DNA from: Pycnopodia helianthoides
Taxonomy: Eukaryota > Echinodermata > Asteroidea > Forcipulatida > Asteriidae
Length of the DNA: 64,000 bases
Assembly (NCBI GenBank): GCA_032158295.1
Contig: CM063264.1
Location: forward strand, 744,001-808,000
Direction: 5' to 3'
The translations under genes were made by a program, and so were the position numbers. The first letter of the stretch is position 1; each line of letters starts with the position of its first letter. Shown here in pieces: positions 10,111 through 24,088 of the stretch. The notes below the pieces were generated by a model. That model ran no database searches. It saw only the letters and a program-made list of their open reading frames with translations, and was not told the origin of the DNA.

Positions 10111-11940
10111 TTCACCATTAGACAGTTGCTGTTTTAGACAGATTGGTTTAGAAGATCGTACATATAGTGCCCTCATTTAAATAACTTCAGGGCTCACCCT
10201 TAACACTAGCCCGGCAAACATTGTCTAGTAAAAAATGCTATGGGCTAGTAAACACCACTACTAAAAACTGTGCAACCTGTTTGTTTGAAATGCTCATTTC
10301 TTCCTTTTCAGATGTGAATAATTAATGTATAAAAAGTGTTAATCGTTATTGAGTGTGTGAATATAACTTCATTTGATCATTAAACTGGTTGTGATCGTTA
10401 ACATTAACACATCAGAACATTACCTTTTTGGCAATTCCTGTTTAAAATCTGGGCTACTAAAACTTCCTGGGGGGAGTAAAATGCACAGTTTAAGCGCAAG
10501 GCCTGAACTTACATGTAGATTTGATGATTGGACTTTTTGCATCATTGGAGTGTCTTGTCACCCAATCAGCTGTTCCATATTGTTGAGCACTCGGGGCTCA
10601 ATTTTCACAAAGAACTAAGATTATTGCCATAGTGATTGATATTGTGACATCCCACTGCTCTTAGCATCTAAGATTGATACACAGTTAAGATCATTCTTAG
10701 CTCTTTGTAAAACCGGCTCCTGGTCTGTTTTTGAAAATAAACGCATGTAAAATTCTTTATTTAATGACTGAAAAGCTTAAAAGCAAGAATTAATCAATTA
10801 ACAATATAGCTCTTTTTGTAGAATAAACAATGAATTGAAGTTGGTTTGATTTTGTCTCCTTGTCATAATGTACATGTATTAGCCAATCACAGCCATGATT
10901 GGTAACCAAAAAGTCTGGGCAGAACAAGAACAAGACTCTGAGATAAAAACAGGGAACCAGTCTGCCAGCAGTCCAACTACAATGTAACATGGTTGCATAT
11001 TTATGTGTGGGATAGTTTGAGAATGTGGAAAAAAGTGGCGCCCTTTTTAATATGCCTGTATTTAAAAAATTTGAGCCACAAATCTGAGCAGAATATTAGA
11101 TGGAGCCAACTTTGCTTGGGGGTGTACACTGACCCCCTCAAATGTCAATTGCAATTTTTCAATTTATCAGGACAAAATTAATTGACTCTTTCTTCCACCC
11201 ACAGATCCAGAGACTATCAAGAGAAGGCATTTGACCATTTAACTGTTCAGCATCACAAGTATAAAACAAAAAAGCAAAATGGCTGGCAAAGACAAAACAT
11301 TTCATTACTTATGCTTTAAGATCATTACTAGCTTACCATCTCAAAAGACACCCTTTTGTCATGTCCCCTATGTATAGTATCAATGATGAATACTGATTTT
11401 AAAAACACAAACAGGGACCAGACTAGATTACCCCTACCAGCCTCGGTATGACTGAACCATCAATAAAATCAAAATCCAATGTTTTCTTGATTCTCACTAG
11501 TTTTTTATTTCAATCTTACATTTAACTTGGTAACTTCTAAATCCCTTTTTACAAAAGTGTGTATTTAAAACAAAATATTACCACATGGCTATAGCAAACA
11601 ACCATTAAGACAAAAACTTTTCAAAGATAAATTAAGAGTGTTGGTGTAATTGTGATAATTGTTTATAAAAAAAAAACAAGGAATTCTTCTCCACCCAAAA
11701 AAATTAATTAAAGTTTTTTCCGTTTTTCATTATTTACTTGTTTCAATCCAATTCCTATAACATTATTGAGTATCTCTGATTTTCTGATTAAAAAAAAACT
11801 TTTTCACTTAAACAATTGTTGCTACCAAATGATAATATCTTCATCACTATTAGCAAATCATGAAAACAAAAAAACAAAAGGTTATGGACATGAAAATGAT
11901 TGGTTACTTGTTTAGCTTTCTGCATCAGAAGGCCGCAAAC
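10111..11940. other. Intergenic stretch between F7 repeat and ZNF-A
   Basis: No gene seen. Two items can be noted. There is a weak fold-back at about 10592-10725 (GGCTCAATTTTCACAAAGAA against TTCTTAGCTCTTTGTAAAAC). The segment 11415-11470 (CCAGCCTCGGTATGACTGAA) recurs at 14670-14730 and 17470-17520 and marks the 3' boundary of the duplicated zinc-finger unit. Confidence 0.5.
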
Positions 11941-11946
11941 CACATT

Positions 11947-13950
<2,004 letters not shown>

Positions 13951-14384
13951 TTTATATCGGAAGGCTTCTCCACAGATAATGCCGTAAGAAATGTTTTTGC
14001 TCTTGAAGGCTTTTGCACAAATGTAGTAAAAAAAACGATTCCTCTTCAGAATGATAGGCCCTATCTGTATCTGCTGATGTACTTGTATACTGTTTTCTTA
14101 GAAGCTGTCAAAAGAAGAAATAAAAGAAAATTCTTGAACTGACTATCTCGATAATTGATTTCAATATTGGAAATCAATCAATGTCCTGTTGTGTTATCAA
14201 CAATAACTTTACTTAAAAACTTTTTCAAAAGGTAGGGTCATACTGTAGTAATTGACCCTGAAAAATGGTGTAATTTCTACTCAAAGGCTTTCTCATAATA
14301 AAGATTGGAATGGTAGTAAGCATCCTGCGAAATCATTGTGTTGAAAAAGTTTTGAATCGGAGAATTATGTGCACCCCAAAAGGA

Positions 14385-14660
14385 GAAAAGAGGGGATGGG
14401 CTGGGCTGCATGACCTGGGTGGGTTGATGAGAGGGGATGGGCCGGGCTGCATGACTATGGACGTGGTGATGAGGGGGGTTGGGCGGGGCTGCATGACCTG
14501 GGTGGGGTGATGAGAGGGGATGGGCCGGGCTGGGCTGCATGACCTGGGTAGGTTGATGGGAGGGGATGGGCTGGGCTGGGCTGCATGACTATGGACGTGG
14601 TGATGAGGGGGGTTGGGCGGGGCTGCATGACCTGGGTGGGATGATGAGAGGGAAGGGCAG
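14385..14660 (+). repeat. GC-rich minisatellite between ZNF-A and ZNF-B
   Basis: Units of about 40-60 bp are built on GGGGATGGGCYGGGCTGCATGA with an alternating CCTGGGTGGG or CTATGGACGTGG spacer. There are about five copies. The same core forms the larger array at 16545-17125, and a lone copy is present at 22879-22930. The G-rich strand is the + strand. Confidence 0.85.
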
Positions 14661-15277
14661 GGCACAAACAGGGACTAGTTTACCCCTCCAGCCTCGGTAT
14701 GACTGAACCATCAATAAAATCAAAATCCAAATGTTTTTTTAATTCTCACTAGTTTTATATTTTAATCTTCATATTACATTTAACTAGTAACTTCTCAATC
14801 CTTTTTACAACAGTTTGTAAAAAAACAAAATGTTACCACAGCGCTAAAGCAAGTAGCCAAGAAGAACAACATTTTTTGAACGATTAACTTATCAAAGAAA
14901 TTAGCTGAAAGTGTTAGTGTAATTGTAAGAGTGATACTTGTTTATAAATAAATCAGTTAAGTATTAAAGCATGTATAGTTTATAAGGACGTCTTCTCCAC
15001 CCAAAAATACAATTATTTATGAAGGTTTTTCCAGTTCTCAATATTTTTTCATTTCCATCCAATTCAAATCACTTTTATTGAGTAGTCCTACAGTGTATCT
15101 CTGATTTTTTAAACCCATTTTTGCTTGTAGTTAAAAAAATTGTTACTACCCATTTATATTATCTTCACCACTAAGCAGATCAGGAGACATTAACAAAAAA
15201 TTGCTCTCTAGTTTGGATACATGCAGAGTATCTGTTACTTGTTTAGCTTTCTGCATTAGAAGGCCACAAACCACATT

Positions 15278-16064
15278 CTATCTAGTATGGACACGCTGAT
15301 GGGCGGTAAGAGATTTTTTGTACTGATATTTTTTTCCACAAATGTCACAGACAAATGGTTTCTCTCCAGTGTGGACAATGATGGCGTGTCAGCTGAATTT
15401 GAAGTGAAGGCTGTCCACACATACACATACAAATGGTTCTCTCCAGTGTGGGTGCGCTTAGGTCTGTCAACGATGATTTTCGAATAAAAGCTTTTCCACA
15501 AAGTCACAAACAAATGGTTTCTCTCCAGTGTGGACACGCTGATGGCCTGTCAACGATGATTTTTGAATAAAATCTTTTCCACAAATGTCGCAAACAAATG
15601 TTTTTTCTCCAGTGTGGACACGATGATGGCGTGTCAGGCTGAATTTTGAAGTGAAGGCTTGTCCACACATATCACATACAAATGGTTTCTCTCCAGTGTG
15701 GGTGCGCTTATGGTCTGTCAACGATGATTTTCGAATAAAAGCTTTTCCACAAAGGTCACAAACAAATGGTTTCTCTCCAGTGTGGGCATGCTGATGGTAA
15801 GTTAGGCCATTTTTATTTAAAAAACATTTTCCACAAATGTCACAAACAAATGGTTTCTCTCCAGTGTGGGCATGCTGATGGTAAGTTAGGCCATTTTTAT
15901 TTAAAAAACATTTTCCACAAATGTCGCAAACAAATGGTTTCTCTCCAGTGTGGGTGCGCTTATGGTCTGTCAAGGATTGTTTCTGCGTGTAAGCTTTTCC
16001 ACAAAGGTCACAAACAAATTGGTTTCTCTCCAGTGTGGGCATGCTGATGACGGGTTAGGGGCAT
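15278..16064 (-). pseudogene. C2H2 zinc-finger unit B (ZNF-B), short and frameshifted
   Basis: This unit has the same architecture as unit A: acceptor at 16218-16220, start motif MPLTRHQ at 16064, and final HQRVHTR-stop at 15278-15280. It has only about nine fingers. The frame breaks right after the first linker near 16018 (one extra T on the + strand in AAATTGG), again near 15500, and in the two fingers below. An uninterrupted block of about six fingers lies between 15510 and 16010. Two adjacent fingers (CDICGKCFLNKNGLTYHQHA) are identical at the protein level and differ by one silent base, so one finger was duplicated very recently. It is probably non-functional, unless the indels are sequence errors. 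Confidence 0.72.
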
Positions 16065-16544
16065 TTTATATCGGAAGGCTTCTCCACAGATAATGCCGTA
16101 ACAAATGTTTTTGCTCTTGAAGGCTTTTGCACAAATGTAGTAAAAAACTGATTCCTCTTCAGAATGATAGGCCCTATCTGTATCTGTTGATGTACTTGTA
16201 TACTGTTTTCTTAGAAGCTGTCAAAAGAAGAAATAAAAGAAAATTCTTGAACTGACTATCTCAATAATTGATTTCAATATTGGAAATAAATCAATGTCCT
16301 GTTGTGTTATCAACAATAACTTTACTTAAAAACAATTTTACAAAGGTTGGGTCATACTGTAGTAATTGACCCTGAAAAAATGGTGTCATTTCTGTTCAAA
16401 GGCTTTCTCGTAATAAAGATGGGAATGGTAGTAAGCATCCTGCGAAATCATTGTGTCTGAAACACGTCCAGTGACTAGAAATTTTGAAAAACTTTTGAAT
16501 CGGAGAATTATGGGAAGTGCACCCAAAAAGGAGAAAAGAGGGCT

Positions 16545-17125
16545 GCATGACTGGGACATGGTGATGACAGGGGTTGGGCGGGGCTGCATGACTGTGGCAT
16601 GGTGATGAAGGGGTTGGGCGGGGCTGCATGACTGTGGCATGGTGATGAAGGGTTGGGCTGGGCTGCATGACTGCATGGCATGGTGATGAGAGGGGTTGGG
16701 CGGGGCTGCATGACTGTGGCATGGTGATGAGAGGGGTTGGGCGGGGCTGCATGACTGTGGCATGGTGATGAGAGGGGTTGGGCTGGGCTGCATGACTGTG
16801 GCATGATGATGAGAGGGGTTGGGCGGGGCTGCATGACTGTGGCATGATGATGACAGGGGTTGGGCGGGGCTGCATGACTGTGGCATGGTGATGAGAGGGG
16901 TTGGGCGGGGCTGCATGACTGTGGCATGGTGATGAGAGGGGTTGGGCTGGGCTGCATGACTGGGCATGGTGATGGAGGGTTGGGGTGGCTGCATGACTGT
17001 GCATGGTGATGAGAGGGGTTGGGCGGGCTGCATGACTATGGACGTGGTGATGAGAGGGGTTGGGCGGGGCTGCATGACTTGGGTAGGGTGATGAAAGGGA
17101 ATGGGCGGAGCTGCATGACTGGGGA
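16545..17125 (+). repeat. About 42-bp GC-rich minisatellite between ZNF-B and ZNF-C
   Basis: Roughly 13 copies of a unit with core GGGGTTGGGCGGGGCTGCAT followed by GACTGTGGCATGGTGATGAGA. Copies at the right-hand end (17030-17125) carry the GACGTGG and CTTGGGTAGGG variants seen in the 14385-14660 array. The long open frames on the opposite strand are a consequence of the repeat, whose period is near a multiple of three. They are not genes. Confidence 0.88.
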
Positions 17126-17753
17126 CAACACCTCATTCCCTCGTTTTGTTTGTATTTTGTTTGTGTTTTGTTTGGTGCAAGTTGAGTGATTTATCCAGCT
17201 GCAGCCACAGCTAGTAAATCAGGAAAATGGCCAAACACCAAACACGTCTTGATTTACCTGTGGTAGATAACAGATCCATCTGTTTTAATTTTCCAGCCTT
17301 GCTATGCACATAAAACAAAATGGCTGACATTGACACAACATTTGACTATTTAAGCTTTAAGATTCCTCGTAGCGCTTACCCTCTCACAAGATACCCTTTA
17401 TATCCTCAATGTCAAGTTTCCTATGTACAATATTAATGATGAATACTGATTTTAAAAACAAAAAGAGGGACCAGACTAGTTTACCCTTCCAGCCTCGGTA
17501 TGACTGAACCATCAAAATCCAAATGCTTTTTTAAATTCTCACTATTTTTTATTTTAATCTCATTACATTTAACTCAGTAACTTCTGAATCCTTTTTACAA
17601 CAGTTTGTATTTAAAACAAAATATTACCACACGGCTAAAGCGAGCAACCAAGAAGAACAACAACTTTTGAACGATTAACTTATCAAAAAAAATAGCTGAA
17701 AGTGTTAGTGTAACTGTAGTGTAAGAGTGATACTTGTTTAAAAAATAAATCAG

Positions 17754-18143
17754 TTAAAGGAACATTACAAAATTGGTTTTTGCTAACAAAACAGTTGCTG
17801 GCAGTGTAAGCACTTTAATCCACCATATACATAAACTGACAAACCTGTAGAAGTTTGAGATCGATCGGCCATCTGGGTCACGAGAAAATTGTGAAAAACC
17901 GATTACACATTTGCATGAAATCATATAGATTCAACAAATGAATAAAACGCTCACTGAGGGATAAACTCCAATCGGAAAATTAGTTTATTCATTTCTCATG
18001 AAATATGGCATTTTAGACAGAAATATTTCAAGGGATGTTTTCTACTACTATCATCATTAGACCATGTAAGTTTTATGTAAATCTGTGATCAAAGAGTACA
18101 TTTTACAAGTTTTTTTCTTACCAATTATGTAATGTTACTTTAA
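17754..18143 (-). mobile_element. TTAA-flanked MITE, family F1
   Basis: The left end is TTAA-AGGAACATTACAAAATTGG. The right end is ACCAATTATGTAATGTTACT-TTAA, with two substitutions in the terminal repeat. The full ~390 bp body is in the opposite orientation to the copy at 3338. It is inserted in the 3' flank of ZNF-C, at a position where units A and B have no insertion. Confidence 0.82.
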
Positions 18144-18442
18144 GTATTAAAGTATTATAAGGACGTCTTCTCCCCCAAAAATACAATTATTTATGAAGGT
18201 TTTTCCAGTTCTCAATATTTTTTCATTTCCATCCAATTCAAATCACTTTTATTGAGTAGTCCTACAGTGTATCTCTGATTTTTTAAACCCATTTTTGCTT
18301 GTAGTTAAAAAATTGTTACTACCCATTTATATTATCTTCACCACTAAGCAGATCAGGAGGACATTAACAAAAAATTGCTCTCTAGTTTGGATATGCAAAT
18401 TATCTGTTTAGCTTTCTGCATTAGAAGGTCACAAACTGCATT

Positions 18443-20245
18443 CTATCTAGTATGGACACGCTGATGGGCGGTAAGAGATTTTTTGTACGGATATTTTTTT
18501 CCACAAATGTCACAGACAAATGGTTTTTTCTCCTGTGTGGACACGCTGATGGGTGGTCAGGCTAAACTTTAAAGTGAAGGCTTGTCCACACAGATCACAA
18601 ACAAATGGTTTCTCTCCAGTGTGGGTTCGCAGGTGGCTTGCCAGGGATGATACCCTCATGAAAGCTCTCCCACAAAAGTCACAAACAAAAGGTTTCTCTC
18701 CAGTGTGGACACGCTGATGTTCTGTCAGCGAAAGTTTCTGTACAAAAGCTTTCTCACAAATGTCACAAACAAATGGTTTCTCTCCAGTGTGAACACGCTG
18801 ATGGCATGTCAGGGACGGTTTGTGTGAGAAAGCTTTTCCACAAGTGTCACAAATAAATGGTTTCTCTCCAGTGTGGACACGCAGATGTCCTGTCAGGGAA
18901 TATCTCTTTGTGAAAGCTTTTCCACAGAAGTCACAAACGAATGGTTTCTCTCCAGTGTGGAGACGCTCATGGTGTGTCAGGTATGTTTTCCTCGTGAAAG
19001 CTTTTCCACAAAAGTCACAAACAAATGGCTTCTCTCCGATGTGGACACGCTGATGGTAGGTAAGAGATGATTTCTCAGTGTAAGCTTTTCCACAAATGTC
19101 ACAAAAAAAAGGTTTCTCGTCAGTGTGGACACGCCGATGTTTTGTCAGGGATGATGTCTGCGAGAAAGCTTTTCCACAAATGTCACAAACAAATGGTTTC
19201 TCTCCAGTGTGAACACGGTGATGTTTGGTAAGGGACGCTTGAAGAGCAAAAACTCTCCCACACATGCCACAAGCAAATGGTTTCTCTCCAGTGTGGACAC
19301 GCTGATGGCGTTTTAGGGCTGATTTCTTCCTAAAAGCTTTCTCACAAAAGTCACAAACAAATGGTTTCTCTTCAGTGTGGATATGACGATGGCTTTTTAA
19401 GTTTATTTTGAGCGAGAAGGCTTTTCCACAAAGATCACAAACAAATGGTTTCTCCCCAGTGTGGACACGCTGATGGGTGGTCAAGTACGATCGCTTCCTA
19501 AAAGCTTTTCCACATAAGTCACAACCGAATGGTTTTACCCCTGTGTGGATGCGCTTATGGTTTGTCATGCTATCTTTTATAGAGAACGCTTGTCCACACA
19601 AATCACAAACAAAGGGTTTCTCTCCAGTGTGGACACGCTGATGAGTGGTAAGGGACTTTCTGTTTGAAAAGTTCTTTCCACAACAGTCACAAACAAATGG
19701 TTTGTCTGCAGTGTGGACTTGTTGATGTTCTGTCAGGGATGCTAGCTGCGTGAAAGCTTTTCCACAAATGTCACAAACAAATGGTTTCTCTCCAGTGTGG
19801 ATACGCCGATGTGTGGTCAGGCTGAATTTCAAAGAGAAGGCTTGTCCACACAGATCACATTCAAATGGTTTCTCTCCAGTGTGGACACTCTGATGGCGTG
19901 TCAAGTTACTGTTGTTTGGGAAAGCTTTTCCACAAAGGTCACAAACAAATGGTTTCTCCCCAGTGTGGATGCGTTGATGGGTGGTGAGGCGGTTTTGTGA
20001 AGAGAAACTTTTCCACAATAGTCACAAACAATTGGTTGCTTTGCAGTGTGGACATGCTGATGGATTGTAAGTGATGATTTAAGTGAGAAAGCTTTTCCAC
20101 AAAAGTCACGAACAAAAGGTTTCTCTGCAGTGTGGACACGCTGATGTTCTGTCAGGGATGACGTGTGCGAGAAAGCTTTTCCACAAATGTCACAAACAAA
20201 TGGTTTCTTTCCAGCGTTGGCAAGCTGATGTCGGGTTAGGGGCAT
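18443..20245 (-). CDS. C2H2 poly-zinc-finger protein (ZNF-C)
   Basis: This is a predicted nuclear DNA-binding protein made only of Krueppel-type fingers. A continuous 502-codon frame (20018 down to 18510) holds 17 complete C-X2-C-X12-H-X3-H fingers with HTGEKPF linkers, each with different helix residues. Two single-base changes in A-runs on the coding strand disrupt the full frame. Near 20008 a GGAAAAGTTTC lacks one A, which cuts off about three N-terminal fingers starting at MPLTRHQ (20245). Near 18524 a GGAGAAAAAACC has one extra A, which cuts off the last finger ending HQRVHTR-stop (18443-18445). Both sites are homopolymers, so sequencing error is a fair alternative to real decay. The coding exon begins at an acceptor near 20411 (TTTGTTTTTCTTACAG). 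No in-frame ATG lies between an upstream stop and MPLTRHQ, so this start is preferred. No effector domain was seen. Confidence 0.75.
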
Positions 20246-20623
20246 TTTAAATTGGAAGGCTTTTCCACAGATAATGTTGTAAGAAACGTTTTTGCTCTTG
20301 AAGGCTTTGCCACAAATGTAGTAAAAACACAGGATTCCTCTTCAGACTGACAGGCCCTATCTACTGACGTACATCAATACTATTACTATACATGAGTTTT
20401 CTTAGAAGCTCTGTAAGAAAAACAAAAAAAGAAGAACCTTTTTTGATTTGGACTATTTTTATGATTGATTCCAACATTGGAAAGATATAATTATTCTGCT
20501 TTACATGTATTATCAAAAAATGATTCTGCATAAAACACTTTTTTAAAGGTATGGGCATACTTTGAAAATCGACCTAGAAATTTTTTTTTGATCTAAAGGC
20601 CTATAAATTAGTTTAAGAAATGG

Positions 20624-20832
20624 TATCCGAGTTGGCTTGGGACCGAGTTGACTTGGGACCGAGATGACTTGGGACTGAGTTGACTTGGGACTGAGTTGAC
20701 TTGGGACCAAGTTGACTTGGGACCAAGTTGGCTTGGGACCGAGTTGACTTGGGACCGAGATGACTTGGGACCGAGTTGACTTAGGACCGAGATGACTTTG
20801 GACCGAGTTGACTCGGACCAACTTCAACTCGG
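20624..20832 (+). repeat. 16-bp minisatellite upstream of ZNF-C
   Basis: About 13 copies of GAGTTGACTTGGGACC, with variants GAGATGACTT and CAAGTTGGCTT. It lies about 220 bp upstream of the ZNF-C coding-exon acceptor, hence in an intron or the 5' region of that gene. It is low-complexity and non-coding. Confidence 0.88.
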
Positions 20833-20849
20833 GACTTTGGATTGAGTTG

Positions 20850-23014
20850 TCGACTACGCTTCTTAGTACATAGTAGTACTAGTGGTGGACATGTCACATG
20901 TACGCCATTACGTTTTTGAAGAGTTGCTCAACACAAAAACAAAACGACTGAAAATGATTGACTTTTGGCCCGCTTAATTAAAAATGTTCTCGCAAAAACT
21001 TTGTAAGTGCTTGAAAACTCTTTTTAAATAAACATTTCTTGAAGATTCAAACCATAGCTTTTTTATATTACTTTTATTTGCCTCCAAAGTAGCGCCTTCA
21101 TTCCACGATTTAACATGTCGCAATATCGGTTCTCCGAACTCCATTTTGAAAAAGTTGTGATGGCGCCACCAATTGTTGACAAATTTGGTATCAATGGAAA
21201 GCTTATGATGCATGCCCACTAAATCTGGTGCCGTTTCAATAGGTCTCAGGGTAAAGCCCCTTCACAACACGAGTTGAAATCTTCAAGTACATTTTTCTAT
21301 TTTGATTCTATTCCAAGTCAGTAGCATGCCCTCTAATGCAAACCAATAATCCCATTTATAAGCGTCTCCCAAGACGCAAACTTCAGAAAAGTATGTTGCA
21401 TGGACGATGGGTTTCCTTTCATGTAAGTGTCTACTATATTGCAGCACAGAACTCGACGACAGAAACACAAAACATAACGCAGGCAAATGAAACAGTGAAG
21501 AGCACATAAAAGCAACATTCAACCCAAAGATCTTTCTTTTCCTACAGTCACAACTCCCTCCTCCAAGTTTCATCTTCTCACTAAGAAAACAATATCACTA
21601 CAAGAATTTGTTGCCATGGTTGAAGTAATGAATCTTAAAAGCAACAACTAAATTTTCTACAGCAGCAGTATGATTTACCCCACTGAGTGCGCCAACATTT
21701 GACACAGTGATCCCGAGCTGGTCAAGGGTACGATGAACCCCCCCCCCCAAAAAAAAAAAAAAAAAATAAATAAATATAAATAAATAAATAAATAAAAAAA
21801 ATAAAAAAAAATAAAAAAATAAAATAAAAAAAATTATAATAAACAAAATTTATAATTCTATCTGCTCAAAAAACCAAGATGACTTCTCAGTATTTACGTG
21901 AAATTTATCTACACATTTTTAGCATTTTACATGTTATTCGCCCTGGCGTTCAGACTTAAAAGGTAAAGTTTCAACAGCGTTTTTCAACCAGCATTTTTTA
22001 TTATTCTGAACATTATCGCAGACACACTTCAGAAAATGGCCGTAATTTATTTGTCAATAATGTTTGGCACCTTTTTGGGGGGGGGGGGGGTATGTTGGTT
22101 TATTGGATACTTTTACTAGAATTATTCACATGCATCAATAGAAAATGGCAATGTGTGTAGTAACTTAATTATGATTTATGTGGATATTGCAAAGTTGAAG
22201 TGAACTGATCATACAATGATCCAAAACTCATGAAATTGGTCAACCGACTGTAGTATTGTTCTACTCAGGTAAATTCTTACTAAGGTAAGGGGTGTGTGGG
22301 CCGGGGGGGTGGGTTAAACATGTTTTAAATGAGCATTATTAAACCAGGCTTACTCTTACATTGAGCTCGAGCATGGAGGAAGGAACTAGACTATCCATGC
22401 ATGGCGAACATGGAGGAAGGAAAATAACAATGTTGAGATGTAATGTTTGTAAGCTATGCACAAATATATCCATGGAGGTCCGAGTGTACATTGTACATTA
22501 CTCATTAGCCCTGGTAGGATGTCAGTCCGTTGCACTGCACCGTCGCGGTGTATGCAACGGAGGAGTCCAACCTGGGCTAATTGTACATGTGATAATTGAG
22601 TAAATTCGACCTCCATGATTTAGTGAACGAAAGTGACGTACCAGTTTAAACTAGTCGGTCTGCTGAAGTGATGATAACTCGTGATGATTCAATTGTTTCT
22701 CCTCTGTCCTCTTGACTTTCTTAAACTTCTGTGCTGCATTGTAGCACGTCGTTACGTCCAAACACGGGGCTGGGAAGTGAAGGAAAGCACCCACGTGTAC
22801 GTGTGTGTACGCTAGCTGCACATGCATGATGCTGGCAGTAAGTGTTGTAGCGCCCTCTAAGTCTTAATGTGACCGTGGTAGAGAGGGGATGGGCGGGGCT
22901 GCACGAGTAGGGACAACACCTTGTTCCCTCCCATCCGTTTGTGTGTTTTGTTTGTTCAGGCTCGACTCTTGAGATCGGTGTAATCGTCAAAGTAAATCAC
23001 GCAGTGTCTTCTGT
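20850..23014. other. Intergenic stretch with low-complexity tracts and one hairpin
   Basis: No gene was found. The contents are a C-run followed by A-rich (AAAT)n sequence (about 21737-21840), a G-run (22077-22090), an ~80-nt near-perfect hairpin (22503-22583), and a single diverged copy of the ZNF-flanking minisatellite core (GAGAGGGGATGGGCGGGGCT, 22879-22912). Confidence 0.55.
22503..22583. repeat. 80-nt inverted repeat (hairpin)
   Basis: ATTAGCCCTGG pairs with CCTGGGCTAAT, and TCCGTTGCA…CACCG pairs with CGGTG…TGCAACGGA around a three-base loop TCG. A flanking GTACATT/AATTGTAC extends the helix. It could be the relic of a fold-back transposon, or a transcribed structured RNA. Nothing here distinguishes these. 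Confidence 0.7.
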
Positions 23015-23016
23015 TT

Positions 23017-23408
23017 TAAAGGAACATTACAGAATTGGTTTTTGCAACAAAACAGTTGCTGGCAGTGTAAGCACTTCATGTAATCCACCATATACATAAA
23101 CTGACAAACCTGTAGAAGTTTGAGATCGATCGGTCATCTGGGTCACGAGAAAATAGTGAAAAACTGATTACACATTTGCATGAAATCATATAGATTCAAC
23201 GAATGAATAAAACGCTCACTGAGCGATAAACTGCAATCGGAAAATTAGTTTATTCATTTCTCATCAAATATGGCATTTCAGACAGAAATATTTCAAGGGA
23301 TGTTTTCTACTATCATCATCATTAGACCATGTAAGTTTTATGTAAATCTGTGATCAAAAATTATATTTTACAAGTTTTTTTCTTACCAATTCTGTTATGT
23401 TCCTTTAA
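23017..23408 (-). mobile_element. TTAA-flanked MITE, family F1, with a second terminal fragment
   Basis: The full-length copy has AGGAACATTACAGAATTGG on the left and ATTCTGTTATGTTCCT on the right, in TTAA context. A detached right-end fragment (TTCTTACCGATTCTGTAATG) follows at about 23503-23539. Between the two is a copy of ZNF-unit flanking sequence (TATTTATGAAGGTTTTCCAG), so the region is a patchwork. Confidence 0.8.
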
Positions 23409-23653
23409 GGACTAAAGTATTATAAGGACTTCTTCTCCACCCAAAAAATCTAATTATTTATGAAGGTTTTCCAGTTCTCAATATTTTTTCATTTCCATTT
23501 TACAATTTTTTTCTTACCGATTCTGTAATGTTCCTTTAACATCCTTAGTACAAGCCCCTTTAAGTAAATGATTTGATGTACTGTACATTTCAGCATGCCC
23601 TGCCCTTATTTGACAGAATCTTCCCAATTTCACCCCAAACCGAGCAATCTCCA

Positions 23654-24083
23654 TGGTTTTGTTAGCCTTGATATCAAGGCTGTGTAGAAAAGTACTCTAG
23701 CTAAAACCATAGAGCAAGGATACTAAAACCTCAGCCGCCCGAATGCGATACAACCCCAGTCCCCCGACTGAAAAAATAGCACACCGCACTCTCACCATGC
23801 ACATACACAGCGCCTGTACAATGTACGCAGCCCCTGTGGGCGATAGCGGTGTGTGGAATAGCGGTGTGTGTGGGACCATAGAGTAAGGTGGGACTGTGGA
23901 AACGAGCGTTTGTGTGCTTCCTTGGGTGAGAGCGTGGTGTGCTGTTTAAAGACAGTCGGGGGACCTGAACAGGAGTTGCATTGCATTCGGGCATCGCATT
24001 CGTGCGGCTGTGGTTATGCACATTTTTAGCTTTATAGTCAGCAAATTATTACACAGCCTTGCAATCAAGGCTATGGTTTTGTA
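23654..24083. mobile_element. Fold-back element with long imperfect terminal repeats
   Basis: GGTTTTGTTAGCCTTGATAT…AAGGCTGTGTA on the left pairs with TACACAGCCTTGCAATCAAG…GGTTTTGT on the right. A second inner pair is formed by CCCGAATGCGATAC…CCCCCGACTG and CAGTCGGGGGACC…GCATTCGGGC. The centre is GTGTG-rich and non-coding. It is about 430 bp and immediately abuts the next MITE. Confidence 0.7.
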
Positions 24084-24088
24084 AACCA

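Noticed and set aside
16386..17136. Open frames of 149-246 codons on the - strand, rich in His, Pro and Ser
   Set aside because: They are read from the 42-bp minisatellite in all three frames with the same repeated peptide. A period near a multiple of three removes stops without any coding selection.
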